A DNA stretch of 64,000 bases, from the NCBI GenBank assembly GCA_023053575.1, contig JAKZAP010000006.1, forward strand, positions 20,159,280 through 20,223,279. The letters run 5' to 3'. Shown here piece by piece: positions 1 through 10,825 of the stretch (its first letter is position 1; each line of letters starts with the position of its first letter). The DNA is from Branchinecta lynchi (Eukaryota > Arthropoda > Branchiopoda > Anostraca > Branchinectidae). The notes below the pieces were generated by a model that ran no database searches, was not told the origin of the DNA, and saw only the letters and a program-made list of their open reading frames with translations. Position numbers and translations under genes: made by a program.

Positions 1-707
1 TTTGACATAGAAAAGGTCACAAACAAAACTATGAAGTTTGAAAAATGGGGATGCACCTGATCACTGATGAAGTAGATGAACTTGACCTTGTTTAAAAGAT
101 TTTATTGTGTGGAGAATGGGGCTACACCATGACATCATTCGACCTGCAATGCTTCAGCAAATGTCATCTGGACAGGATAGTTCATTCTTCAAACATATTC
201 ATATACAATTTCCCAGTAACAGAGTGAGCACAAAATTTCGTAAAATGTCATAAAATAAACGTTCTGCTAGAATAGCAAACTATTGCAGTCTGTTAGTTCA
301 GCTTTAAGACATGAATAGTCTGGTAATTTATCTGAAATCCATTGTGTGCAAGTGCCTTTTAGTGCAACTTTTTCTGAAGTTGTAAAAACATTGATATCTG
401 TGCCATTTTAATCATTTTTTCAAAACGTTTTTCACCAGTAGGCAATTAAAGCATTTTTTAAAACATTGGTGCTGTCCCTTGATCAGTTTAGGCTTCCAAA
501 CAAGGTTCAAAAGTGCATTAAAGTTCACCATCCCTAGATAGGAACCCGCTACCAAACAAGCGACACCCTCTAAAAAAAAATTATTAGAAAAACTAACTGT
601 AAAAAAAATCTGAAACTTAGCAAAATTGGTGAAATAGCTAAGACACACGTCTGGGCCAAATTATAAGTTTCTGCGAAGTTATTCATAAAAAAACATGAAA
701 AACTGTC
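1..707. other. AT-rich DNA upstream of first visible TRIM23 exon
   Basis: I see no exon with family similarity, no RNA gene and no clear repeat here. The first coding exon of TRIM23, which would carry the start codon and a short N-terminal tail, should lie here or further upstream, but no ATG followed by a phase-0 donor can be supported. Confidence 0.4.
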
Positions 708-1384
708 CCTTGTTAGGGCGTTTTGGTTAAAACTTCGTATGAGGATTCAGTGGCAAAGTATAGACCAAGTTCGTAGATAGTTCCTGTAGCCCTGTATTTG
801 GAGACAGAGGAGGAGGTTTCGAATTAAAGGTAAAAAACTATATTCTATAAGCTAATGAGATTGTCTAAGGGAGGCCCGCCGAATCCATATCTGAAGTCGA
901 TTAGAGATTGGATATCGGGGAAGGAGACATGCTGAATCGAATTTTGGACTTATTTCCTTGACAGACAAGCTGGCAAAATTTGCCCAAACCCGGAAATTTG
1001 GATCGAAAGGTTCTCCTCTCAATGTTACTAGCTCTTTTGCTCTGCATGCAGTTCGCCGGGAATGCTGCTAAAATACGAAGAATTTAGTAAAAATAAAGAA
1101 CCTTTGTGAAGTTGATTAGAGATGAGATATTCAAGTAAATATCCTTGCTAAATCCATATTTGAACTTGGTTTTCTCATCTGATTAGTTGTTTGGCTGAAA
1201 GTTGCCAAAAACTCGAAATCGGTAACAATTTTTTTGTACATCAAGTGGTGGATTATAGATAATAGCAAAAATGTTAAAGGGGTCTTGCAAAGACTCGGAA
1301 CTCTACAAGATTCGATTGTTGGATCAAGAAGTCCAGTAAAAATCAAAGTTTTAGGATCCCATCGAAACCTTTGGCCTTGCTTTA
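708..1384 (+). repeat. family A repeat, 5'-truncated copy A1
   Basis: The copy starts inside the family at an 'aacttcgtatgaggattcag' block and ends with the family terminus GGATCCCATCGAAACC followed by a CTTTGGCCTTG stretch. It contains the internal units with 'gattagagat', 'ctgaatc' and 'ccggaaa' blocks. It ends only ~30 bp before the acceptor of the first visible TRIM23 exon. Confidence 0.7.
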
Positions 1385-1417
1385 AGTTGATTAGTGTATA
1401 ATCTACTGTTCTTTCAG

Positions 1418-4400
1418 GTCCTTGAATGCAGGGTCTGTGCCGAGCCCTTCTCACAGCAAGGAGATCATATTCCAAGACTGCTTCAATGCGGGCACACTGT
1501 TTGCCATCTGTGCTTGACAAAGCTTCCTATTCAAGACTCGGTATTACTTTGTCCTTTCGACAGACAACAAACCTTGCTAGGTACGACATGGTTAAAGTCT
1601 AAGGTACATCTCATTGTAATGTGAGCTAACTTCATTGTAAAGACAGTGGTCTTGTGGATTCAAGGACATAAAGTCCTTCATCATGGGCGTCATTTTCCAT
1701 GTCGTCCCGCCCCTCTTCCCGTTCTGAAATGTAAATCTACATAGGTAACTAATAGGTAGCATTGGTAACTAATAGGTAACATAGGTAACTAATAGCATGG
1801 CAGATGTAAAATAAACAAGGCCTACATAAAAAATTGCGCTTGAGAAGTATTTTACTAAAATTTTAACTCGCGACATCGATTCTGATATCAGAGAAAATCG
1901 AGACGGCCATCGAAATAGCCTAGCCGAGCCGAAGTGTGCTTTCCTGGCAGGAATGTTAATTGTGCATTTTTTTTTGTCTTTAAATATAGTCCAGTGAAAC
2001 TTAAACTGAAAAACTGACCGATGTTTGTGTCAGCTGACAGCAGGCGAACTGACGGTAGGTGAACTTACGTGTGGGTGAACTGAGGGATTTCTGAAGTGGG
2101 TGAACTGACGCATATTATTTGCATCATATTGCTATTATCATTGTGACTAGTAACTACTGTTCTAATAAATACTCCTTCAGCCCAAGCTGACTGCGAATCA
2201 TATAAAATAGGACATTAAAGGCGTAAATCAGTCGATGTTGGCCCAAGCGATATTTCGGCCCTTCGTGGCAAGGATCCTCGTCGGGCTGTAGCTAAAAGAA
2301 AGATCCAATTACCGCCATTTCTTATACTTAATGCAGCTGTTGTTCGGGAACTTAGGGTTTTAGAAGGTCAATCAGCATTAGTTGCGTTTTGCAGATACCA
2401 TGGTATCTGATACCACGGTCTAAAGTCGTTGTTGCAGTTATCGTGGTATCTGATACCACGGTCAAAAAGCGTTTTTGCAGTAATCGTGGTATCTGGCCAG
2501 TTATCGAGGTATCTGAAAAAGTTATCTCACTTTCTTCAGTCAAAAACGAAACTTTTCATCAGTTTTTGTCAAATTGGTGGGAAAGAAGTTTGGCACTTAG
2601 CCTAGTGGTGTTACCAGTTTTTCTTTCGGGATGACTTCAAAAAGTGCAATTTCGGCAATTGTCGTTTTTGCAGAGCACCGTATATCAGTTACCACGGTTA
2701 CTGCCAAAACTACTAATTGCAGATCCAGTTACCGTGGTAACAGATACCATGGTATCTGCAAAAACGGAACTATTGAGTGTTCTTTTTTTCCAGGCTCTTC
2801 GTCCGTTTGGTCGCTGAAAAAGAATTTTGCTCTACTTGAACTGCTTGAAAGATTACACGTGGACACTTCAGAAAAGAACACAAAAGAGCTGGAGCATGGC
2901 CAGATTTCAGGCTCGAATTCAGTACGTAAACTTCTTTTTGCAACTAGATTTTTTTTCTGAAGCGTTTATCTCCGAGGAGCATCCAGGAAGGTGTCCCAGG
3001 GGAGTTCAACTAGGATCTTATCTGACCTACGGTGTTTGTTGAAGTCTCGTGAAGAACTGAAGGAAACACGATGAGTAATAGCAATCGGCCATTCTTTACT
3101 CTCGAATCCCCCCACCACGAATTTCACTGAAGCGATGGCAGGGCTTTAGAGCTTGGTCACACTGGGATCAAAAAACCGCCCATTCGACAAACAACTGAAA
3201 ATCCCTAGGCGACGTGAGATTTGATGGGTTTTGTGGCAGAGCTTGGGGATGATGAGCAGACTGCAATTAGGGGTCAATTAGGGTTCCTGTAACATAATTA
3301 CACACGCTGTTTTGCTCTAGACTGAAATTAGGGGTCAATTAGGGTTCCTGTAACATAATTACACACGCTGTTTTGCTCTTCCCAAAAAGCCAGGAAATGA
3401 GGCAAGTGGGACCAAGCTCTTATATGTCCTGGAAAGCGATGATAAAGCCATGTGCAGCTTTGGTTCGAACTTTTTTCTTTGTTCAGCTAGAACCGTTGTC
3501 AGTAAGTTAATAATCTGTCTCATATTCTAGCCGGTGTTCGCATGTGATGAGGACGAAAACCACATTGCCAGTTTGTACTGTACAGTCTGTCTTAGTAACC
3601 TGTGCAAGGACTGCTCTGCCAAAACCCACCAGACTCGGACATTGATGAAGCACAAGAGAGTTCCGATATCGGAGAAACCCCAAGAGAGGCCCCGCTGCCA
3701 ATATCACACACTCCATTTCGTAGAGTTCACTTGCATGGAAAAGGAGTGCGCCGAATCCCCGTTGTGTTGTTTCATTTGCAAGGATTACGGTCGACATAAA
3801 GGCCACATGGTAAGTCACGACTCTGCTTTCGATTACTGGTTGGCGCAAATAATCGTGTCGGTTTCGATTAACTTTGCGTTCACACAGAGGAATCGGGCGC
3901 GAAACTTTATTTCGTTCTAGTTTTGTAGCAGCTACAGAATCGCAGCTAGGTTCACAACCGGCGACCGGATTCAGTTACAAAAGGCGGCAAATTGTTTACT
4001 TTCCTTCCATCCCTCACCACCTCTGAAGCAACTTTCTCCTAGGCTTTGAAGACCAAATGTCTCTGCTTGTCTGTTACTGTCCTTTTCATGTATAGCCTGA
4101 CTGGCGACATTTGACAGCTAATATCATTTGTCCACCAATTATATCCATTTTCCTAGTTGAAAACAATCCAACTACAGCGGTTCTTCAAAAAATCGCAGCG
4201 AATTTGTAGCTCTGTGTCAATCGGGCTATTCTGCGAATATTCCCATCACTGTGAACGCACTGTAAAACGATTCTGGTGGCCACACCTCGAACAATTCCGC
4301 GCTCTCTCCAGCCACTGTTCATTCTTGCAGCCCACGACCTTGATGACAAAATAATCCCCAGAACTTTAGGGAAGGTTTCAGTTTGTCGCTCTCCGGGTTG

Positions 4401-7400
4401 AGATCTACTATGGGTAGGAAAACATAAGCTGAGATTTGCCAAAAGTAGTAAATTCCTCGACTGTTTACCCGTCTTGTTGAACTAATTAAGTATGGAATTA
4501 CTTACTACTTTAAAAAATGATGTCCGATGTCCCTTAGTTGATCCAGAAAGGCTAAGGGAAATATTCCAGTTTATGCACAGAAAGACGAACACAAACATAT
4601 TTTAGTTGCAATATACATATGTACAGGGGACCCCGGGCCCGGCGATCTGCATTTGGCCTAATGTCGACTAGGATCAAATCGGGATGAATTAGACCTGTCT
4701 ATTAGGCCAGTGAGCTATTGCGGCGACTGCGGAGAGGTTTACGGCTTGTACTAGTGACACTATAAAGTAACTGATGTGCTGGAACAAAAATGGGCTAGTT
4801 TCCTACCATATTTATATTTATTTCCCACAGAACTGAGGAGTAAAAAATAATGTATAAAACAGAACTATGCTTAAACCATCTGGTCCATTCAGTGACACAT
4901 AATCATACATATTCTTGGCCGAGCTTTGCTCAATTCAGGCACGATAAATTCCATACTTAAGCTCGTTCTCCTTACTTAAGTGCTGTTAGTGGTGCTTATG
5001 TGTTGAAATATGCTTTCAGCATGGTTTAATTGAAACCGAAGCCGAGAAGCTCCGACTGGTCATGTCGTCTGCTGTCCTAAGCGCTAAGCAGCTCGTTGAC
5101 CAGTTATCCGAAACTGTGAGAAAATTGGGTAAGTCAACTGTCCTGCGTGTTACTTGTTGGTTCGTATCTGACGTTCTGTTTCTCCCAGAGGAATGAAATG
5201 GAACTGGAATGGGCGGCCTAGCCCTTTGTAGTTCCGTTAGCCGTTATCAGGATATGTTGGTATCACTAAATTAAGATCACTATAGAAGATTCGAAACTCA
5301 GTAGAATTTTGGCGCAAAAAATAGACTTGCGCTATCTCTTTTTAGAACTCCGACACGCATGAGAACTTGTGAGACTGTACGAGTCTATTCTCTTCAGACG
5401 ATGTTTTACAACGTAAGAATGGTCTAGTTTTATCATGGTGTAGCGTGTGACGGGTCATGTACTGCATTTAGATTTCAGAATAACTTTCGATCGTTGGTGT
5501 CGGTGACGAAATTTGAATCGCCTTTGGTCGTCCGTGAGAGTTATGTGTCGTATCTTGTCTGTGTGACTGGTATGCACATTTGCGGAGATTTTGGAGGTAA
5601 TATTACAGTAACAAAGCCCTTTTTGTACAGAACTTGTTGCTAACCAGATTGAAGGCGTTTCTACCTCTTCTGGAAGCGAGCGATTGGATGAATTTCCTCT
5701 TGGAACGGGGGAGGTCGCCCACGTGCAAGTGCAGACGTACTTTGCTGAACTTCATGAGCTCCTCAAAGTCCAGGAAAATGCTGCATTAATGGTCGTGGAT
5801 ACCCACGTGCGGGAAAAGCTGTCAGTCATCCGACAGAACCATGAGGATTTGAGCATCCTTGCTTCGCAGGTTTGTGCACATGGTGTTGCCTTGTTTGCCC
5901 TGGATGTGGAGGGAGGGGGGGGGGGGGGTGGAACCCTAACAGGGAGTTTTTTTTCATGCTTTAGGCTGCACTGCAGTAGTGCAGACATAGCCTGGAAGAA
6001 TTTATTAAGATCAGTTAGGTTACGATGTCTACCGCAGGTGTAGAGTGACTCCTGAGTCTACAGCATGTATAGTAAAGGTCGCCCATCCCTTCGTTTGCTG
6101 AACTATTGCAGTAGGAATTCCTTTAGATTAGTCTTGCACACGAAGAACCGTCCTTTGCGCCATCTTCGGCTGAGGCGGCGTGTTCTCCCCCGAGGTATAG
6201 CCTAGTAATGCCAGCGAGTGAAGCTCAGCTTTGTTTTTTAGGTCTCCGAAGCAGTTCAACACTTTCAAAGCCATCTTTTTCTCGATGACATGAATGTTGT
6301 CAGCTTAGCGCCATCAATCTCAAGATTCCTAAGTGCTATCCAAGAGAAACAGACGAAGTTCAGTGAGCTCCGCCAGGAACAGCTTGACCCGGACCCATCA
6401 ATCCATTTGACATTCACGAAAAACAACCGCGTCCAGATCGGTCCAAAGATCGAATTTCGTGTCATCATCCTTGGGCTAGATGGCGCTGGAAAAACTAGCA
6501 TTTTGTTCAAACTTAAACAGGATGAGTTCATTCCGACTATTCCCACCATTGGATTCAACGTGGAAACTGTTGATTATGGATCAATGAAGTTGACCCTTTG
6601 GGATGTTGGAGGAGGCCACAAGTTGCGGCCGCTTTGGAAGCACTATTATTTGAACACGCAGGTATCGTGTATTTATGTACCTGCTCGAAGGACCCCCTAA
6701 TGTAGCGTTTACACGGACAAGAAATCCCGTCGAGTAGAAAGGAATTCCGGTCGACTCGAAAGGATTCCGTTCGTGAAGACGACTAGAAAAAAAGTCTAGC
6801 GACGAGAATCCTTCATGATAAAAAAAAATCCGGTCTACTTGTAAGGAATCTTGTCGGCGGCGCTGGTAAAAAGTACTAAAAAAAACGGTCAGCGTAGTCG
6901 TGAGGATGGAACGGAAATAGTAACTAATAGTAACTATTGTTAGAAGGGTGAAACACGCTTCATAACATTTGAAATTTACCAACAGAAGAAACAAGTGCGC
7001 AAGCGCTCAGACATGGGGTGTAAAAGTAAAATGTTTGTCACATTTTATATACAGACAGCTTTAGAACCAAGACATTTCTCATCCCCAATAACCAAACAAG
7101 TTCAAATAACCTAATGTTTAATCATCCCACTTTAAAAGCTTTAATATAAGGTTTGAAGCCAAGCTGACCATTCATTTCAGTAAAATAGAAAAAAAAAGAG
7201 ATTTTCGGGTTTTTTTCTTGATCAGCCAGTTTACCCCACCAAGATGATGTGCGAGGGATAAATAAAATTTCGGATATTTCGGTTGCACTTCCGGCAAACC
7301 GTCGTCAGCGAAAGAAACAAAACTAAATCATAAAATCCACGCAATCACAACAGGAAAACGATGCAGGACCAACATACAATAAGACGACATGTAAGTAAAA

Positions 7401-10099
7401 CCAGAAGAACGATGCGGACCGACCGAACAACATGCAGATAAAAATAAAATAACGAAAAATAAAATGTGTGTGTTCAAAGTGTATATGTACAAATCTGTGA
7501 TTATTTACAATTCTAAATTCTGTGGATATTTACAATTTACCAAAGCGCAGAAGCTTTCATCCAGAAAACGGCCCACTCCAAAAATCCATAATATTGTTTG
7601 ACCGCTTTGAATAAAACCTTCCACAGAACTGGAAGGTTTCTGGAAATCTATAATATTGTTTGACCACTTTGAAGAAAACCTTCCACAGTTCTGTAGAAGG
7701 TTTTATTCAAAGTGGTCAAACAATATTTGGACTTGAGACCTTTCATAGACGAACTTAGCTCATGGGAAATCTGGGGGGGGGGGGGGGGGGTCTGTGGAAG
7801 GTTTTATTCAAAGTGGTCAAACAAAAGTTGGGCTTGAGACCTTTCATAGACGAACTTAACTCATGGGAAATCTGGCGGGGGGGCCCATCAACACGCGTAT
7901 TTACACCTTTTTTTCCTCAAGTATACCAGCTTTGACTTTGATTCTAGTCACGGGTCAAAAACCTTTTGAATGGGCAATTTGGGCCTGGGAGTGTGGGGGT
8001 GGTTCAACTCTCCCCAACCCCTATGATTTCAAAAGCACAAAGGAATTTCATCGCCATATCTCCAGTTAATGTCAAGTTAAAAACATAAAAAAATGGGGAC
8101 TCTGGGCCCGCCAATTGCCCCTGAACCAAGTGGGGGTGGGGTTCGGGACCCGCAAAAAGTAAAAAGAGACCCCAATTTTCACAATCCTACCAAGTTTCAA
8201 CTTGATACCTGTCACGAGTAATGAACTTTACTCCTGGGCAATCTGGGCCCAGTTGCCCATGAACGGGATGGGCGGGGGAGGTGCAACTTTAAAAGCAATT
8301 TCCCAGCCCTAGGATCTGCACGTCCCAGGAATTCGTCCTCTGTACAATTCTGGTCAAGTTATGAACATTATTCACTGGGCAATCTGGGCCCATTTGCCTC
8401 TGAACCGGGTTGGGGTGGGACCCCCAAAAGGCACAACTAGACCCCAATACCCACAAGTGTAACAAGTTTGAACTTGATACTTGCACTGGTTCACGACTTA
8501 TGAGCTCCACAAAATACGGTGAAAACCGAATGCTGCTACAGCGCTAGCATAGTGGACTGTTCAAAGGAACACTCCACTAAAAACTATACAATACAACGAC
8601 AGTGCATTTGACTATTGAATTTGATAGGATCGTAGTCTTTCGCTTGTGTGCTTACCTCATCTCTGCCCCTGGGATTATGCTACTAGTGTAAATGTTGTAT
8701 TTATTCCAGGCTGTTATCTTTGTCATCGACTCTTGCGACTGTGAACGGTTGCCTGAAGCTTGCGCTGAATTGGTTAAAATTGCCAATGAAAAAGAACTGA
8801 GGCACTCCGTCCTGCTGATTCTTGCAAATAAACAGGTAAATATCTAGTGCACAGAGGCGAGACTAGACTTTACAACTTATGAACAGTCCCCCCCCGCCCT
8901 CCATGAAGTTGATATCATATTTGATAGTGCAAAACGGATACGTCAGCTGAATTTTATTGGAGCTATATTTCGGTCTTTCGCGAACTTGAAAAACGAACTT
9001 GTGGAAAAATTCATTTTTCAATCTTGAGCTGCTTTCAGCCTAAAGAGGAACCTCGCCAAGAATGGCCGAATATAGCTGGTTTTCCCCAAGGTCTTTTTTC
9101 CAACCTGAGCTGCTTTGAGCGTAAAGAGACCCGTGCCAAGAAGGGCCTAAATATAGCTCTAATAAAATTCAGCTGACCCGTTTTGCACTATCAAATAGGA
9201 TTCGCTGTCAGCTTGGGCTGAGGAATATTTATAAGTTGATATCAAGGCTCCAGAACTTTCACGTAGCTAAGTTCTTTAGGGCCTAGGTGAGGCTCTTGTT
9301 TTCAGTAAGTAAGAGTAAGTTTGTCCAGGTTCATGGCCGAACAGCTCAAGCTGTACTACTAGGAGAGTAGGTAGAGAAAGACAGATTGGATTACTGTGCG
9401 CGCAGTTTTCCAACCACTCCTTCCTGAAGATACCGAGAGGCTGCATGACTGGCAGTTGTAGCAACGGATTGACATAAGCTGCTACTCATTGATCCAGAGC
9501 CTCTCGTATCCGAAAACAATTGGTACCCTCACTACCAACCAAAAACAACGGTACCCTAATCTGTTTCATAAACATACTTTCGAGAAGGACCCACCACGGT
9601 TTTTCTGGCCGCCTTTTTCTTCTCTTCCATGTGCTGAGAATTTGGGCACCCATGACTTGATAGATGGTCGGCGCATTATGAGAAGCAGGCATTATCATCA
9701 CGGACCAGCCCGCTCACTGCCTTACTGAGTGGGATTACCAAGGCTGAACTTTTTTTTCCATAACGCAATCACACCACCTCGGTACATTTACAGCTACTCC
9801 GTGGCAAAAACTCCGTCAGTGATTTTAGTACAGACATGACCGACTTTCCAGAAACGAACGATAATTTTTTTCACAGCGAGGACCAAGCACAAGAGTTGAC
9901 AGTGAGTAATATTTTTCAGGATTTGCCCGGCGCCGCTTCTGTTGAAGAACTGACCGAGACGCTAACCCTCTCATCTCTGTTCTACGGTCAATCGTGGCAC
10001 ATGCAGGCTTGTGATACGACTTCAGGCACTGGCTTTTCTGAGGCGCTTCACTGGCTAGCAAGGCAGCTTGTCTCTCCAGCAAGCACTGCGGCTTTGTGA
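1418..10099 (+). CDS. TRIM23: TRIM23 (ARF-domain E3 ubiquitin ligase), 5'-partial, 8 exons visible
   Basis: Exons 1418-1580, 2794-2921, 3531-3809, 5020-5128, 5631-5869, 6242-6661, 8710-8835 and 9920-10099 all have AG/GT borders and compatible phases. They total 547 codons plus TGA; vertebrate TRIM23 is ~574 aa, so only a short first exon is missing. Domain order is diagnostic: C3HC4 RING ([18 protein letters not shown]), B-box 1 from CDEDENH, B-box 2 from CQYHTLH, a coiled coil with the [10 protein letters not shown] block, then a C-terminal ARF GTPase with P-loop GLDGAGKT, switch [10 protein letters not shown], switch [15 protein letters not shown] and guanine motif NKQD built across the last junction. 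The family is a RING E3 with a GTP-binding domain, acting in antiviral signalling and autophagy in vertebrates. Oddity: Gly replaces the usual Lys (ARF Gln71 position) in switch II. Introns are repeat-rich. Confidence 0.95.
1742..1798. repeat. short tandem repeat (GGTAACTAATA-type)
   Basis: Several imperfect copies of 'aggtaactaat' follow each other in TRIM23 intron 1. No function is apparent. Confidence 0.6.
2160..2320 (-). repeat. family F fragment
   Basis: It contains the reverse complement of the family F end (cagcccaagctgac, gcgaatc) followed by 'gatatttcggcccttcgtgg' and 'ggatcctcgtcgggc'. Both blocks recur at 39545-39670 and in the hairpin at 47905-48092. Confidence 0.5.
2382..2770. 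mobile_element. family D MITE, complete copy D1 (389 bp, TA target)
   Basis: Flanked by TA on both sides. The termini read GTTGCGTTTTGCAG at left and CTGCAAAAACGGAAC at right. The interior has repeated palindromes (GATACCATGGTATC, GTGGTATCTGATACCAC, GTTACCGTGGTAAC) spaced by ~40 bp with 'gtttttgcag' linkers. No transposase ORF, so non-autonomous. It lies in TRIM23 intron 1 beside the next exon. Confidence 0.75.
3146..3415. mobile_element. family G element, deleted copy with internal duplication
   Basis: Ends are GAGCTTGGTCACACTGGG at left and a GTGGGACCAAGCTC-type complement at right, matching the better preserved element at 30995-31659. A ~54-bp segment ('aattaggggtcaattagg'...) occurs twice in direct orientation at about 3265-3318 and 3326-3379. 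The target duplication is not clear. Confidence 0.5.
7560..7740. repeat. hairpin-forming inverted repeats
   Basis: 'aatattgtttgaccactttg' at ~7648 is followed within 80 bp by its near-exact reverse complement around 7700-7730, with a second copy of one arm at ~7590. Another arm copy lies at 7797-7825 beyond a poly-G run, suggesting serial duplication. It lies in TRIM23 intron 6. Confidence 0.6.
7728..8582 (+). repeat. family C repeat, copy C1
   Basis: Degenerate units of ~150 bp carry 'caagtttcaacttgatacctg', 'ctgggcaatctgggcccagt' and G-rich stretches including an 18-G run at 7773-7790. The tail 'aaaatacggtgaaaaccga' with 'ggaacactccactaaaa' matches the tail of copy C2 near 40560-40640. No coding potential is recognised. 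Confidence 0.6.
8918..9232. mobile_element. family F element, complete copy F1 with 12-bp target duplication
   Basis: The direct repeat AAGTTGATATCA flanks it exactly (8906-8917 and 9233-9244). Internal inverted repeats begin TATTTGATAGTGCAAAACGG and close with CCGTTTTGCACTATCAAATA; the right end adds 'gtcagcttgggctgagg'. No ORF. A 12-bp target duplication is longer than hAT or mariner produce and suits target-primed or other mechanisms. It lies in TRIM23 intron 7. Confidence 0.65.
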
Positions 10100-10825
10100 G
10101 TAACAAGCAGGTAAACACCGCCTAACCTCCGCTTACCACTGTCGCGTACCAATTGTTTCTTTGGTAAGCCTATTTCTTTCAGTTACTAATGGTGTAGCCG
10201 GAACGTCTACACTCATACGTTATACTAATCATATTATGTGCATGCGCATAATACAGTGAGCTCCCTCGGATCTGCTCAGATTTACTGAAAACCTGAACGG
10301 GCTAAAACGCCAGCTATTTCCTATCCTACGTTGTGAATTAATGTCGCCTTTCGAAGCTATCTGTCCGGATACGTAAAAAAAGAACTGGCACAAATTTGTA
10401 TCTACTCGTCGAATTATAAAATTACTGAATTAAAACACTTCATGCAAAAGACAAAACAAGTAAAACACTTGACTCACTTTAAAATAAAGAGCCACCCTTT
10501 CAGAGGTAAAATGCCCCGCGTACTTCTGCATGATCAATTTGTCCCAAAGGTTAAAGCCAGTAAGACGTTTTTTGCGCTTTAAAACAAAGAAGCCATCTTT
10601 CAGTGGTAAAAACTTCCGTAAATCTGCATTAGAAATGTGCTCTTCAGAATAAGATTGGGAGCCATTGGCGCATCCTCCCTGGAATATCTAAAATTTACCT
10701 TTCCTTTAAGGCAGTCTAAAAATAAAATAAAACTCTTCGAACAATCACTAACGACCCCAAACAAACAGTTAAACGTCGCAATCCCATAACACGAAAACAA
10801 GGAAACAATAAATAAAAAAATAGCT
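10100..10825. other. convergent intergenic region TRIM23/UBE2J1 (3' UTRs)
   Basis: The two genes end facing each other, 726 bp apart. An AATAAA near 10483 on the plus strand could serve TRIM23. No other gene or repeat is recognised. Confidence 0.5.

Noticed and set aside
6581..6994. 137-aa minus-strand frame over TRIM23 exon 6 and intron
   Set aside because: Antisense shadow of a confirmed exon; no family features.
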